This document shows, one piece after another, positions 24,520 to 38,537 of a DNA stretch of 64,000 bases. The DNA is from Panulirus ornatus (Eukaryota; Arthropoda; Malacostraca; Decapoda; Palinuridae). Each line of letters starts with the position of its first letter. Positions within the stretch are counted from its first letter, which is position 1. The stretch covers positions 4,756,297 through 4,820,296 of the forward strand of contig NC_092287.1 in assembly GCF_036320965.1 (NCBI RefSeq), in the 5' to 3' direction. Below the pieces are notes generated by a model that was given only the letters and a program-made list of their open reading frames with translations, made no database searches and had not been told where the DNA came from. The position numbers were made by a program, and so were the translations under genes.

Positions 24520-24930
24520 GGAAGAACACACTCACCACACACTCACCACATATACCATACACTCTCCACACACCACACACACCACACACTCTCCACATAT
24601 ACCATACACTCTCCACATACCACACACACCACACACTCTCCACACACCACACACATTCACCACACACCACACGCACCCTCCGCACACATTCACCACACAC
24701 CTCCCACCCACCACACACTCACACTCACCACACACTCTCCACACACCACACACATTCACCACACACTCGCCACACACATTCACCACACACTCGCCACACA
24801 CCACACACTCACACTCACCACACATCACACATCACACCACACACTCTCCACACACATTCACCACACACTCGCCACACACCACACACTCACACTCACCACA
24901 CATCACACACATTCACCACACACACTCGGC
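24520..24930. repeat. CA-rich cryptic minisatellite
   Basis: About 400 bp built from CACACACTCTCCACACACC, ATTCACCACACACTCGCC and related words, with block-level duplications. The composition gives long Thr/His/Pro frames on one strand and Cys/Val/Gly on the other, without coding meaning. Confidence 0.85.
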
Positions 24931-25084
24931 CATGCTGTGTCGTCCCTCCCTAACTTCCACAGTACAGCAGTTAACGTTATGCTGTACACACCAATAATCC
25001 ATACTCCTATTTGATGTACATCCATAGTACAGCAGACGTGGGTGGTTCATTGGCCGTCCAGACGTGCTGAGGGTAGACATAGGA

Positions 25085-25165
25085 CAAGCTGGGGACGGGG
25101 AGATGACGCATGACCTGGGGAGATGACGCATGACCTGGGGAAATGACGCATGACCTAGGGAAATG
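25085..25165. repeat. 20-bp minisatellite, four copies
   Basis: The unit is GATGACGCATGACCTGGGGA (20 bp), with AAATGACG variants on the right. Confidence 0.9.
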
Positions 25166-25243
25166 ACGGTGACGATGATTGCCTTCAAGGTGCTTTTGAA
25201 GGATCACTGAAATGAACCTCCCTTCCTCCCCTGACACCCGACC

Positions 25244-25280
25244 ATAACCTTCCTCCCCTTCGCCAGGGGAGGAAGGTTAT
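25244..25280. other. Perfect 16-bp-arm hairpin
   Basis: ATAACCTTCCTCCCCT (25,244-25,259), a 5-nt spacer TCGCC, then AGGGGAGGAAGGTTAT (25,265-25,280), the exact reverse complement. A diverged third copy of the left arm (CCTCCCTTCCTCCCCT) lies about 25 bp upstream. It could be a structured RNA, a transposon terminal repeat or a replication-slippage palindrome. Confidence 0.85.
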
Positions 25281-25376
25281 TCTCCCCCGACCCCTCATCA
25301 CAGTTGGCGTCAGGGGGAGCAGGATGGCGCCCGGCTTGCTCAACACAGTGCATGGAATGGGAAGAGACTGTTATGA

Positions 25377-25377
<1 letters not shown>

Positions 25378-25407
<30 letters not shown>
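25378..25407. repeat. (TG)n microsatellite
   Basis: About 14 TG units. Confidence 0.95.
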
Positions 25408-25544
25408 GAGTCCACATTACTGGGAGTGAATCCCAGAGGAATATGATTTGAGTTTTTCTGACGGCGTCTCTCAAACATGGGGCGTCCCTGTTCGGTCGTA
25501 CGGTTCTGGTCGGGTTCTATGGTTACGTTATTCATTACGAGTGA

Positions 25545-25640
25545 TGGTAAACACCAGTGAGGAAAGGACGCACTTCTTCGTATGTCTCATCCTCAACACC
25601 AGTGAGGAAAGGACGCACTTCTTCGTATGTCTCATCCTCA
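25545..25640. repeat. 45-bp tandem duplication
   Basis: AACACCAGTGAGGAAAGGAC and the following 25 bp are repeated exactly once. It sits in a plus-strand frame (25,448-25,858, 136 codons) that remains open because 45 is a multiple of three. The frame has no family I recognise. Confidence 0.9.
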
Positions 25641-25859
25641 GTGTATACAGTTATTGTGTGTTGGGGGTAGATAATGATGGTGGTGGCCCCCGGTTTTGCA
25701 TACAGAGGAACTGGTGTCGGCGGGGATCTGCACGTGTTGTAGCAGCTGTTGTCACTTGTTTTGCATACACCGGAACAGGTTTAGCCATTGGGTTTATACT
25801 GACTATAAATGCATTCCCGTCGCTCCAACAGGTTCTCCTGTCCAGCCTTATATGGTAGG

Positions 25860-26005
25860 AACACATCCTTGTACCACATACTTATTGATCTTTTCACGAA
25901 TGCATGACAGTTGAACACACATCGATTCGAACCCAGTTTTCTATGAGTTGTTGATGTGATAGTGATAACACCTCTGCCCACCGCTCCACGGCTGCACCTT
26001 TCAAA
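25860..26005 (-). mobile_element. tRNA-derived SINE-like fragment
   Basis: On the minus strand, GCCGTGGAGCGGTGGGCAGA (about 25,990-25,970) resembles an A box. CTGGGTTCGAATCGATG follows about 45 bp downstream (complement of about 25,922-25,938) and matches the B box GGTTCGAATC. The spacing fits a tRNA-like promoter. The fold is not obviously a complete tRNA, so a SINE head or tRNA pseudogene is more likely than a functional tRNA. Confidence 0.45.
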
Positions 26006-26391
26006 TAGCCTACAGTGTTTTCAATGACGTATGTGCACTGTGGCCTTATCCTTGAGGTCTAATCCTGTGTGATTAATGGACGTCAGTCGCTTCTCAACGA
26101 TTGATCACCCCCTATTGATCCCCACCTCAGGATGTGGTCATTAGTGACAGACGAACACTAATTGATCAGAAGCAGGTGGCGTAGCAGGTAATTTCGGGCA
26201 TTAATCACTCCAGTTGATCGTCATCGACTGATCAGCTTTAATCCTTCAGCTTGAGAAGGGCTTAATAACAACTTTGGATGTTTGATGCGGAAAATTATGC
26301 CGGACTTATAAAGAAGGGAACAAGTTGGGCCAAGTTTGACGAGTCGGCCAACTTATATTGCTTAGCCGGCGGCTGGAAGGGGGCCCCTACA

Positions 26392-26392
<1 letters not shown>
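26006..26392. other. Unique DNA with clustered TTGATC words
   Basis: TTGATC or CTGATC appears about six times between 26,099 and 26,235, irregularly spaced. Otherwise nothing is recognised. Confidence 0.4.

Positions 26393-26431
<39 letters not shown>
26393..26431. repeat. (CA)n microsatellite
   Basis: About 19 CA units. Confidence 0.95.
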
Positions 26432-26433
<2 letters not shown>

Positions 26434-26934
26434 AGGTGCGAGGACGCACTTTGGGATTATTGCGCCCGTGTAAGATACAGTCAAACGCCTTTCAAGTTAG
26501 GATCATTGTACTCAGATTGGACTCATATCGACTCCTTTGAGTGTCAGATCTTAGAACTCAGGTCGAGTTCAGTTCTTAGTTCTCATTCCTCAGTTCCTGT
26601 TGCCTCCACTCACGCTGTCGTTCTCCACTTACATCGTCCATATCCACTTGGATTACCTCTCACCCTCTGTAGTTCCAGTGGTTCCCGCAAGGCGGGACCT
26701 TAGGACCCTGTTTGTATCCCTGGACCTCCAATTACCGTGTGAGTGTGCGAGGCGACAAGGAGCGCCCCTCGTTAGCAAGGTAATTAGCGGATCACAGTAA
26801 TTATGACGCGTCCTGGCTGTCTCTGGCCCCCCCACACTCCTGAATGCTGGACCCCAGACACACAACACCTCTCACAACTCTCACTGTTTCCTCTCACTCT
26901 CACTCGAGTATACCTCTCCTAATTGTCATAATTC
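26432..26934. other. Unique DNA, nothing recognised
   Basis: Short unassigned frames only. A TCAGTTC/TTAGTTCTCA cryptic repeat lies near 26,560-26,595. Confidence 0.4.
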
Positions 26935-27195
26935 TCTCCACACTCATATTTCTCACATCTTTCTCCCACTTCTCCTCTCGTATTTCCTCAATATTTCTCA
27001 CATCTCTTATTTTCTCCATATTTCTCACATCTTCTCTCTTATTTCCTCCATATTTCTCACATCTTCTCTCTTATTTCCTCAATATTTCTCACATCTTTCT
27101 TATATCCTCCATATTTCTCACATCTTCTCTCTTATTTCCTCAATATTTCTCACATCTTCTCTCTTATTTCCTCAATATTTCTCGCATCCTTCTCA
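26935..27195. repeat. 33-bp minisatellite, about seven copies
   Basis: The unit is TCTCACATCTTCTCTCTTAT plus TTCCTCAATATTT (33 bp), with shorter copies and CAATATT/CCATATT variants. It is the sole reason for the 231-codon frame 26,844-27,539. Confidence 0.9.
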
Positions 27196-27357
27196 TCCCT
27201 GTGTTCTCTCATCGTTCTCAGATAGGGTTCATAACTCTGAGACACCTTGAACATCTCGGGTCCTCTCACATGCCTTTCCCATCTCTCCCAGTCCACACTC
27301 ACACTGCTCCAATCACTTCAGCCTTTATCATACCACTCTCACTTTCACTCCTCCCTG

Positions 27358-28635
<1,278 letters not shown>

Positions 28636-28886
28636 CAGCAGCGAAGACATAGGTCAGTGGGGTCATGCCAAAGACATAGGTCAGTGAGGTCATGCCAAAG
28701 ACATAGGTCAGTGGGGTCATGCCAAAGACATAGGTCAGTGAGGTCATGCCAAAGACATAGATCGGTGAGGTCATGCCAAAGACATAGGTCAGTGGGGTCA
28801 TGCCAAAGACATAGGTCAGTGGGGTCATGCCAAAGACATAGGTCAGTGGGGTCATGCCAAAGACATAGGTCAGTGAGGTCATGCAT
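28636..28886. repeat. 27-bp minisatellite, nine copies
   Basis: The unit is GCCAAAGACATAGGTCAGTG plus GGGTCAT (27 bp), with GGGGTC/GAGGTC variants. Nine-residue repeat frames on both strands follow from the length. Confidence 0.95.
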
Positions 28887-29295
28887 ATTACGTCAGCCTG
28901 TGTCACGAGAGACAATTGCTTGACCTACACAACCATTAACTTGTCATCAGTATATATATAGTTTTATATATATTTCTACTAGAAAGTCCGATTACCTGAG
29001 CGATATAAAACAAGTTAGAAACTAAGGACCATCCATTTGTTTATAAGGTAAACAAACTCATCCTCCGTTTTCTGTGCGTCCCGCCACGGTGAGCGCCTTT
29101 TGCCTTCGTTTTCTATCAGTCCCGCCAGGGTGAACGGAGGAAAAAACACACACACTGAATATGGAAATAAGATGGTGAGCTTCATCCCTCCCACCACCAC
29201 TGCTGCCTTGATACATCTTGGCCAGAGAACAACCGCTCAGTGCAGCCGTGTGTACGGCAGTCGTGGAGGAGTTGTGTGTCTGCCTGTGTTGTTAA

Positions 29296-29326
<31 letters not shown>

Positions 29327-29439
29327 ATTACTGCTTGTAATTGCTAATTGTATAACTACCAGTTATGTCGTACTGGCCTCTGTTGTAGCCTCCCAAGACT
29401 GCTCTGTGTTGACATTGTTATGGCCTATTTTTTAAGAAC
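28887..29439. other. Spacer with (TG)n and a two-copy repeat
   Basis: CGTTTTCT.T..GTCCCGCCA.GGTGA occurs twice (about 29,067 and 29,108). (TG)n lies at 29,292-29,323. No gene recognised. Confidence 0.5.
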
Positions 29440-29600
29440 CTGTTCTCTCCACCGCTGTACTCAGACTTGAATGCTTCCAGTCTTGGTGGCTTAATCCATT
29501 GAGTCTCGTTGCACTCCTTTATACCCTCTCCAGCAGCTCTGTTTGTGGCTCCTCAGGGAGACCCCAGTCTGTTACGTCATATTTGCACGTTAGTCTAGAT
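29440..29600 (-). pseudogene. Possible non-LTR reverse transcriptase C-terminal scrap
   Basis: On the minus strand, PEEPQTELLERV, a stop, then RSATRLNGLSHQDW (about 29,560-29,470) resembles the 'LLERVQRSATRL' segment after the palm of some non-LTR reverse transcriptases. The fragment is short, carries stops and is bounded by a TG microsatellite. Weak call. Confidence 0.3.
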
Positions 29601-29606
29601 GTTACG

Positions 29607-29608
<2 letters not shown>

Positions 29609-29649
<41 letters not shown>
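29609..29649. repeat. (TG)n microsatellite
   Basis: About 20 TG units. Confidence 0.95.
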
Positions 29650-29650
<1 letters not shown>

Positions 29651-30371
29651 CGCCGCCACACACCACAGCCCCGCGGGGATTGCCAAGCTTCCGTTCAGGT
29701 AAAAGCCTCTGTGAGTGGGCCTGGGTCCCACCAGGATACTTCAGCTGCACCTGAACATTTCCTCCTCTCTCAGCTCACTGTATATCCCACCCCAGCGGCT
29801 GTGTTCCCTAGGAGCTTAGCATTTCCTTCCCTCTCAGCTCTTGCGTGTATCTTCTCAGGGCGCGTTCAGCCTTTGTCTCCCGGGAGCTGAGTTATTTTTT
29901 CCCTGGGCTCATTCTCACGGCAGGGCTGTTTTCGCCTTCGGATGCACTGCCGGGCGTACGCTCAGAGTGAATCCCATCCGTTGTGTGTAAGTCTGTCTCT
30001 GCGTCAGGTATAGGTAGGTCTTCCCTCAGCTGTACTGCCGGCCGTGTTTTGGTTGGGAGATCCACGTCAAACTCCACGTAAGGGCAAGGAATTCCACGTC
30101 TCCATTTCTACTTTTTAAAATTTTTTCCCCCTAATTTTGTCATCTCTAATTATCTATTATTCCTGTTTTCCTCTTCTTCCCCTTCCTCCCGTTGTTCTGT
30201 ATAATTAACGTCGGAATTTTTATTTTACTTTATGATTTTTTTCTACCAAAAAAAAAACTATTTTTTTTTCCTTTTTTCATACCTTCGAGGATATTTTTTC
30301 CCTTCGTGAAATTATATTCAGTCCAAATTCTCTAAATCCCGCCTCCCTCTCTTGTCGAAATAGGATTTCTT
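29650..30371. other. Unique DNA, T-rich on the right
   Basis: CTCTCAGCTC-type phrases recur near 29,768, 29,840 and 29,885 (very degenerate). 30,110-30,300 is T-rich. No gene recognised. Confidence 0.4.
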
Positions 30372-30472
30372 TTTGCTGCTCCCTCCTGCCCTCCCTCCCT
30401 CCTGCCCTCCCTCCCTCCCTCCCTCCCTCCCTCCCTCCTGCCCTCCCTCCTGCCCTCCCTCCCTCCCTCCCA
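30372..30472. repeat. (CCCT)n / CCCTCCTG simple repeat
   Basis: Polypyrimidine tract of CCCT and TGCCCTCCCTCC words, about 100 bp. Confidence 0.9.
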
Positions 30473-30599
30473 CACTATACCACTTTCTTGGCCAATCTTT
30501 CAATAAGCGGGCCGTCTTGAGTGTATTTGTTTGATTCTCCTGGCTTTTCCTGTGTCTTTGTCGACTTTATCAGTGAGTTGAACGTCATTGTTGTGGTGG

Positions 30600-30682
30600 T
30601 TGTTGTTATTATTATCATTATTATTATTAATATTATTATTATTATCGTTATCATTATTATAATTATCATTATTATTATTGGT
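30600..30682. repeat. Interrupted (ATT)n microsatellite
   Basis: ATT units with ATC, AAT and CGTT interruptions. Confidence 0.85.
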
Positions 30683-30799
30683 TGGTTGGTCAGGATTGAG
30701 TTACTCAGGAAGTGTACCGGGATACATGCAGTTGGGAAGCAGTACACAGGTGTGTAGTGTAGATATGTAAGGTGTAGGTGTAGTGAAGTGTGTGTGTGT

Positions 30800-30865
30800 G
30801 AGGGGTCGTACCGCCCTGATCTAGTCGTACTGTCGTCCTCGAGCGTCGTGGCGTCGCGTCGCAGA
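30800..30865 (-). repeat. Dispersed 21-bp family, locus 6 (decayed)
   Basis: GGGTCGTACCGCCCTGATCT, then AGTCGTACTGTCGTCCTCGAGCG on the arm-reversed orientation. About two and a half highly diverged units. Confidence 0.6.
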
Positions 30866-31008
30866 CTTGACGACCCCCTTCGTTCCCCCCCTTCACATAC
30901 CCCCCCCCACCTCCACAACAGACCCCTACCTCCCCCTCCCTGCCATCCCCCCCCCAGGCTGGGGCTGGGGGGGGGGAGTGGAGTCACATTTCCCAGAAGA
31001 CTGACCTT

Positions 31009-31026
31009 CAGGGGAAGCTTCCCCTG
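31009..31026. other. 18-bp perfect palindrome
   Basis: CAGGGGAAGCTTCCCCTG has no spacer. It immediately precedes a GA tract. Confidence 0.9.
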
Positions 31027-31031
31027 CCGCC

Positions 31032-31033
<2 letters not shown>

Positions 31034-31080
<47 letters not shown>
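31034..31080. repeat. (GA)n microsatellite
   Basis: About 23 GA units. Confidence 0.95.
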
Positions 31081-31083
<3 letters not shown>

Positions 31084-31099
31084 CTCCCTTATCATCAAG

Positions 31100-31770
<671 letters not shown>

Positions 31771-31842
31771 TCCCCCCCTCCCCCCGCACTGGCTGCCTGC
31801 CACGTTCCTTGCTCGTTGTTAGTCTTGTAGTGCACGGGCGTG

Positions 31843-31922
31843 GGTGGAGGGAGGGAGGGAGGAGGGTACAGTTCGTGGTGGGTGGAGGGAGGGAGGGAGG
31901 AGGGTACAGTTCGTGGAGGGAG
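31843..31922. repeat. 37-bp tandem duplication, G-rich
   Basis: GTGGAGGGAGGGAGGGAGGA plus GGGTACAGTTCGTGG, twice. The GGGAGGGAGGGAGG run could form a G-quadruplex. Confidence 0.85.
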
Positions 31923-31925
31923 GTG

Positions 31926-33199
<1,274 letters not shown>

Positions 33200-33272
<73 letters not shown>
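33200..33272. repeat. (TA)n microsatellite
   Basis: About 36 TA units. Confidence 0.95.
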
Positions 33273-33273
<1 letters not shown>

Positions 33274-33660
33274 ACTTTCTGAATGAACACTCCGAGGAAA
33301 GTTGATACTTTCTCTGGGCTCTAACTACTTTCCCAATGACGTAGCAACTGTCTGATGGATTTATTGACTGTGATAGGCCTACGCCCTCCCCATCCCCGCA
33401 CTACTCTCCCAACAAGCAGTTGGGAAGGGGCGCCGTAAGGGGGGAAGCCCCCACCCTGGGGTCGAGCCTCCCCCCCTTCCCGCACAGGGAATCGATCCCG
33501 GAATAAATTAGGATCTGAGGGAAACTTCCAAGGGAGAGGGGGAGATAAATCAGCATGAGAGAGAGAGAGAGGAGATGGTAGTGGGAGAGGGAAGGCGCGT
33601 CACGTGGGGAGAGGGGAGACACTTCAGGTGGGGAGAGAAAAGGAGGAATTATACAACAAT
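33273..33660. other. Unique DNA, nothing recognised
   Basis: Purine-rich on the right, grading into the next minisatellite. Only a 73-codon minus-strand frame without known motif. Confidence 0.4.
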
Positions 33661-33960
33661 ACCCGAGATGGTCGGGGGATAAGGTGAGGGAGTAGAGATG
33701 GTCGGGGGATAAGGTGAGGGAGTAGAGATGGTCGAGGGATAAGGTGAGGGAGTAGAGATGGTCAGGGGATGATAAGGTGAGGGAATAGAGATGGTCAGAG
33801 TATGATAAGGTGAGGGAATAGAGATGGTCGGGGTATGATAAGGTGAGGGAGTAGAGATGGTCGGGGGATGATAAGGTGAGGGAGTAGAGATGGTCGGGGG
33901 ATGATAAGGTGAGGGAGTAGAGATGGTCGGGGGATGATAAGGTGAGGGAGTAGAGATGGT
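33661..33960. repeat. 30/33-bp minisatellite, nine copies
   Basis: The unit GTAGAGATGGTCGGGGGATA plus AGGTGAGGGA (30 bp) occurs on the left. From about 33,764 a GAT insertion (GGGATGATAAGG) makes it 33 bp. Both sizes are internally homogeneous, so the longer unit spread after it arose. Confidence 0.95.
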
Positions 33961-34264
33961 ATATATAATAACAGTGGAAGAAATTATTATATTTGAGAAA
34001 ATTTAGACCATATTAATGATTGCGGATTGATGATATCTTAAAGGAAACCTAAATATGTAATATTCTATAAAAGGAAACCAAGATGCATAACTCCTTACAG
34101 ATCCTTTAAGATTTTAGATATCTTTTTCGTGTTAAAAATCGCAGACTGATCACGAGTGAGGTTAGAAGGATTTTCAAATTGCACAAGATCTGTCGGTCAG
34201 TCAAGAGCACAGTTGTGAGAGGTAGACTGACAGGTTGTTCGAAGTGGGATGGATGATGACCTGC

Positions 34265-34265
<1 letters not shown>
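33961..34265. other. AT-rich unique DNA
   Basis: AAGGAAACCTAAATATGTAA and AAGGAAACCAAGATGCATAA form a short direct repeat. Nothing else recognised. Confidence 0.4.

Positions 34266-34321
<56 letters not shown>
34266..34321. repeat. (GA)n microsatellite
   Basis: About 28 GA units. Confidence 0.95.
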
Positions 34322-34324
<3 letters not shown>

Positions 34325-34475
34325 CACTAACGGACCAAACTCTGTGATGTTCCGGCAGTCTCAAGTGATCATTGTAAAGTTGGAAATAAAATGAAGAGCA
34401 GAAACAAAAAACGGATTTACCTAGATGCCACACATCGCACGGATGGCCCACCTACCTGATTACAGACTCACCCAC

Positions 34476-34742
34476 AGACACAACAGACGCCTGTACACAC
34501 AGACAACAGACGCCTGTAGTAGACACACAGACACAACAGACGCCAGCAGTAGACACACAGACACAACAGACGCCTGTAGTAGACACACAGACACAACAGA
34601 CGCCTGTAGTAGACACACAGACACAACAGACGCCTGCAGTAGACACACAGACACAACAGACGCCTGCAGTAGACACACAGACACAACAGACGCCTGCAGT
34701 AGACACACAGACACAACAGACGCCTGCAGTAGACACAGACAC
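34476..34742. repeat. 30-bp minisatellite, about nine copies
   Basis: The unit is ACACAACAGACGCCTGTAGT plus AGACACACAG (30 bp), with TGTAG/TGCAG/CAGCAG variants clustered by position. Frames on both strands are artefacts of the multiple-of-three length. Confidence 0.95.
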
Positions 34743-34828
34743 CTCTGACACACACACGTGACTGAGCCAGGGTCAGCATGTAGGAAGGTTTGATGTTTAT
34801 AGTCCATAGTTACAAGGTCGTTAACACG

Positions 34829-34892
<64 letters not shown>
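34829..34892. repeat. (CA)n microsatellite
   Basis: About 30 CA units with a GCACGC start. Confidence 0.95.
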
Positions 34893-34895
<3 letters not shown>

Positions 34896-34904
34896 AGGGA
34901 CACT

Positions 34905-35055
34905 AGTGTATAGGGTTGTACGTACTACACCTGAGAGTGCACAAATATACACATGTATAGGGTTGTACATATACGTACATGGGAATACGTATACAAGTGT
35001 AAAGGGTTGTACATGAACATGTCTCTTTGTACACTCGTTTAGAGGGTTGTATTTG
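34905..35055. repeat. Degenerate ~44-bp minisatellite
   Basis: AGGGTTGTAC or AGGGTTGTAT recurs near 34,912, 34,959, 35,000 and 35,041, separated by CA/GTA-rich variable sequence. Confidence 0.6.
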
Positions 35056-36405
35056 TACATATTCTTAGTTCAAGATGTTGTTAGAGGAAAGTTTTGTGTC
35101 AGGGGAGGGAAAGAAGACATATGTCATGCCTTTCTTTCAGTAAGAAGACGGGGAAGTTGTGCGGAACTACAGGTCAGCCTCTTAAAGTCGAGTGTGGTCT
35201 GCAGAAAAACTGAAAAAGACAATCAGAGAGCAAATGGATGCCTTCTTGCCAAGGAGAAACTACCAAAGGGCAAGGCAACATACTTTCAGGGAAAAGAGGT
35301 CATGGGAAAGAAGCCTTTTAGAATTCTATGAGAGAGCGAGGTCCGTGTAAGACAAAGGAGAAGGTTCTGTAGACTGGGTGTCCTCGGACTGCCAGAAAGC
35401 ATTTGCCGCTGTGTCACACAAGAGGCTGGTAAAGAATCCGGATCTTCAGGAACCTCGATGGATTCTTTGAAGAGTACCGTAATGGAAGGGGACAAAGGAC
35501 GTGTGTTAGGGAGCCATCTGGAAATGGGCTGGGGAGTCACCTGTGGCGTGCTGCAGGGCTCAGTCGTAGGACCATTGCTCTTCTTGATCTCTCTAAATAA
35601 TCATCAGAAGGACTAGACACATACGTGAATATGTTCGCAGACGAAACCAAATTCATATTGGAAGTAAAGAGTGAAGAAAGACGCAGCAACTTACAAGTGG
35701 ACCTAGACGAACTACAGCAGAGTTGATGTCATTCATGGCTGTTGAAATTCAACTGAGTAAATACAATGTAGATAGGATGGAACTCAATGAAAGAAGACCT
35801 CGATATGATTATCGTTAAGCAGGAAATAAGCTGCAGGAATCTTTGTGTGTGTGAGAAAGAGAGAGAGGTGGAAAAGGAAGTACTCGGTGAACAGGTCATA
35901 TTCCATATTCAAAAAAACAGAATATACCTTGAAAGTTGGGTCAGCATACCTAAAGAAGCGTAGACAACTAATGGAGAAAGGCAACAGAATTGGTACCAGA
36001 AATAAGAGAACTGTCTTACAAGGAAAGGCTAGATGCCATAAATTGGCTCCCCATAGAAGAGAGAGTGAGTGTGAGGGGTGACCAGATCACAGCCTTGAAG
36101 TTTATAAACTCTGATGGATTATATAAAGAGTCTACATTTCTTTGAAAGTTGGAGGAATAAGGCAACCAGAAAACATAGCATGAAACTGAATAAGAAACTT
36201 GTTTTAAAAAAGATGTAGACAAGTGCTTTTGTCATATAGAACTGGTGGATGAATGGAATAAACTGAAAGAGGTTGAGGTAAACTGATAGCAGACGAATGT
36301 CAAAATGCTTCATGATAACAGAGAACGTCCAAGAGATGGGGCGCCACGAGTGTACACCTCCCTCCTCGTACAGTACAAACGGGTAATTAAACATATACAT
36401 CATGA
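35056..36405 (+). pseudogene. Decayed non-LTR retrotransposon ORF2 (RT to 3' end), CR1/Jockey-like
   Basis: Pieces of one reverse transcriptase appear in family order over 1.3 kb in shifting frames. A finger region has REQMDAFLPRRNYQRARQHT (about 35,230-35,290). A motif A relic QKAFAAVSHKRLVK lies near 35,393. The template-grip motif GVLQGSVVGPLLFLI lies near 35,550. The catalytic motif MFADETKF starts at 35,631, with Glu for the second Asp. LQVDLDELQQ and WLLKFN follow, then YKERLDAINWLPIEERVSEG near 36,020-36,075, and VDEWNKLKEVEV near 36,250. The 3' end CCACGAGTGT...GGTAATTAAAC (36,344 to about 36,388) matches the 18.4-kb copy. Stops and frameshifts throughout make it non-functional. The endonuclease part is missing. 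Confidence 0.8.
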
Positions 36406-36600
36406 CCAGGTTAATGCCATGTGTGGTCAGTAGTCTGGGACACACTAGTACGTCGGGTCACACAAATGTGGTTCCCGCAGGTCCAGCGGTGTTGAGGTTG
36501 GCCTGGTGTGCGTGTGGTAATGACAGGTTACTACCACTTATGGCCGGATTAATGGTTGTTGTCTATTGACTCAAGTATTCTTTATGGTCACATTACTTAC
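36406..36600. other. Unique DNA
   Basis: Nothing recognised. Confidence 0.4.
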
Positions 36601-36935
36601 ATGTTTGTTGGAGAACGTTGGTGGACGTACGGCGGTGGAGTGTGGTGGAGAGCAACACAGTTGGGTGGAGGGCGACGGAATATGGTGTATAATGTGGTAG
36701 GGAGGGAGGGAGATGGGGTGTTGTAGGGGACATAATGTGGTAGAGAGGGAGATGTGGTGGTGTAGGGATACATAATGGGATAGGGAGGGAGATGTAGGGT
36801 GTGGTGTAAGGCTACATAATGTGGTAGGGAGAGGAGGTGGGATGATGTAAAGGGACATAATGTGGTAAGGAAGGGGTGGGGTGGTGTAAGGGGACATGAT
36901 GTGGTAGGGAGGGAGGGAGGGAAGTGTGTGTGTGT
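36601..36935. repeat. Degenerate ~40-bp minisatellite
   Basis: GGGACATAATGTGGTAGGGA-type phrases recur about seven times with variable GGTG-rich linkers. Pro/Tyr/Leu-rich minus-strand frames (TPHPTSPSL) derive from it. Confidence 0.75.
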
Positions 36936-37734
36936 GTGTTGGGGGGGAGCAATCAGAGAAGGATCAATAGCTACACCTGTCCCCACCCGTCGCCTCCCTC
37001 ATCCCCAGCCTACCCTCAACACATTGGTACCATCCTCCTCCTCACACACTCCTCACATCTTTCATCCTTGTACTGTGTCCTCCTTGGGACCTCCCTCAGC
37101 TCTACCCTCCTTCCACTGTGCCCTCTTCTGAAACCCCTTCCTTGTGTCGCTTCTACTCGTCCCTCCTCATCGTATCATCAAGCCCTCCCTCTATTTATCA
37201 TACCCTCTTGCAACAGCTGCCTCTTCATGCCATGTTGACACCTTGACTGTTCACGTCGGTGTAGAGCAGTGCAGTGTGTCAGGTGAGGTGCCTCACACGG
37301 CAGGATACCCTCATGATCGATAGGTCTGTCCTTCTCGCCTCATGATGACGTACATGTTAGCTTCACATGTTGGTTTTATGTTACATTCCAGGTCTTGTCA
37401 GTGGTCTTATGTTTCGGACCCCCAGTGGGTGGCCTCTTTGTTCCACAAGTCTGCTTCGTTATAATTCACTGGCGTCATTATTTTCCTTCTTATTTACAGT
37501 TTTTTTTTTTTGTATTTTGATATTTTTTCCCGTTCGTCTCTTTGGAACAAAGTCATCGTGATTCACGAGGTCCCCTGCAGTTTTAAACTAGTTTGAGTGG
37601 GTTGCCGGTGCGTCCTGGCGAACCATTATCCCATTAAGGGGGACCAGGGGTTCCTTCCCCCCCTTACACTGCCTCCCTTACTGCTTGGGGGAGGGGAGGG
37701 GAGCGCTGACTGTGACCTGCTCCCTCCTGTTGCC
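36936..37734. other. Unique DNA, nothing recognised
   Basis: C/T-rich to about 37,240. Frames of 64-104 codons have no known domain. Confidence 0.4.
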
Positions 37735-38095
37735 ATGATAACAACGCCTGGCACTGGATGTTGCCATGATAACGCCTGGCACTGGCTGTTGCCATGATAA
37801 CAACGCCTGGCACTGGATGTTGCCATGATAACAACGCCTGGCACTGGATGTTGCCATGATAACAACGCCTGGCACTGGATGTTGCCATGATAACAACGCC
37901 TGGCACTGGCTGTTGCCATGATAACAACGCCTGGCACTGGATGTTGCCATGATAACAACGCCTGGCACTGGCTGTTGCCATGATAACAACGCCTGGCACT
38001 GGATGTTGCCATGGTAACACCTCATACTGGCTGTTGTCATGGTAACACCTCATACTGGCTGTTGCCATGGTAACAACACCTCATACTGGTAAGCT
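37735..38095. repeat. 31-bp minisatellite, about eleven copies
   Basis: The unit is TGTTGCCATGATAACAACGC plus CTGGCACTGGA (31 bp). The second copy lacks ACA (28 bp) and the last ones change to CCTCATACTGG. It is open in all three minus-strand frames because no unit phase contains a stop. Confidence 0.95.
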
Positions 38096-38469
38096 GAGGT
38101 ATACCTGGACACCTTACGTTCTGTGTCACCGGGATGTATGTATCATTCATCCCACACCTGACGAAGGATCATCACCACACTTCCCTCATTCAGTCTTAGT
38201 GTTGGGAAGCCTAGCTTATTTCTCGCAGATATTTTTACCTCTTTTTTGTTTCCACCTTTGACCCAGGATCCTGGTCCTGCCCGGTGACGGTGGCAGTCAG
38301 TATCAGGTCGTACGTCACGTCAGAGAACGTGTGGGATAGTCGTATCGTGTGCGTGTTATTTAAACCATCTTGTGTGGTGACTTTTTCACACAAAGGTCGC
38401 TGGTCGTGGCTGGTCTCCTGCCTTGTATAGATGGACAACTGGCCTTTGATAAGTCGCTCGGATACCTGT
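38096..38469. other. Unique DNA
   Basis: Nothing recognised. Confidence 0.4.
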
Positions 38470-38470
38470 T

Positions 38471-38534
<64 letters not shown>
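38470..38534. repeat. (TC)n microsatellite
   Basis: About 32 TC units. Confidence 0.95.

Positions 38535-38537
<3 letters not shown>

Noticed and set aside
25918..25990. Functional tRNA gene on the minus strand
   Set aside because: A- and B-box-like words are present but no full cloverleaf with matching acceptor stem is apparent; a SINE head or tRNA relic is more likely.
31843..31922. Regulatory G-quadruplex
   Set aside because: GGGAGGGAGGGAGG could fold, but it lies in a duplicated low-complexity stretch with no gene nearby to regulate.
35056..36405. Active retrotransposon or host gene with reverse transcriptase
   Set aside because: Multiple stops and frame changes, loss of the endonuclease region and a changed catalytic motif show a dead copy.
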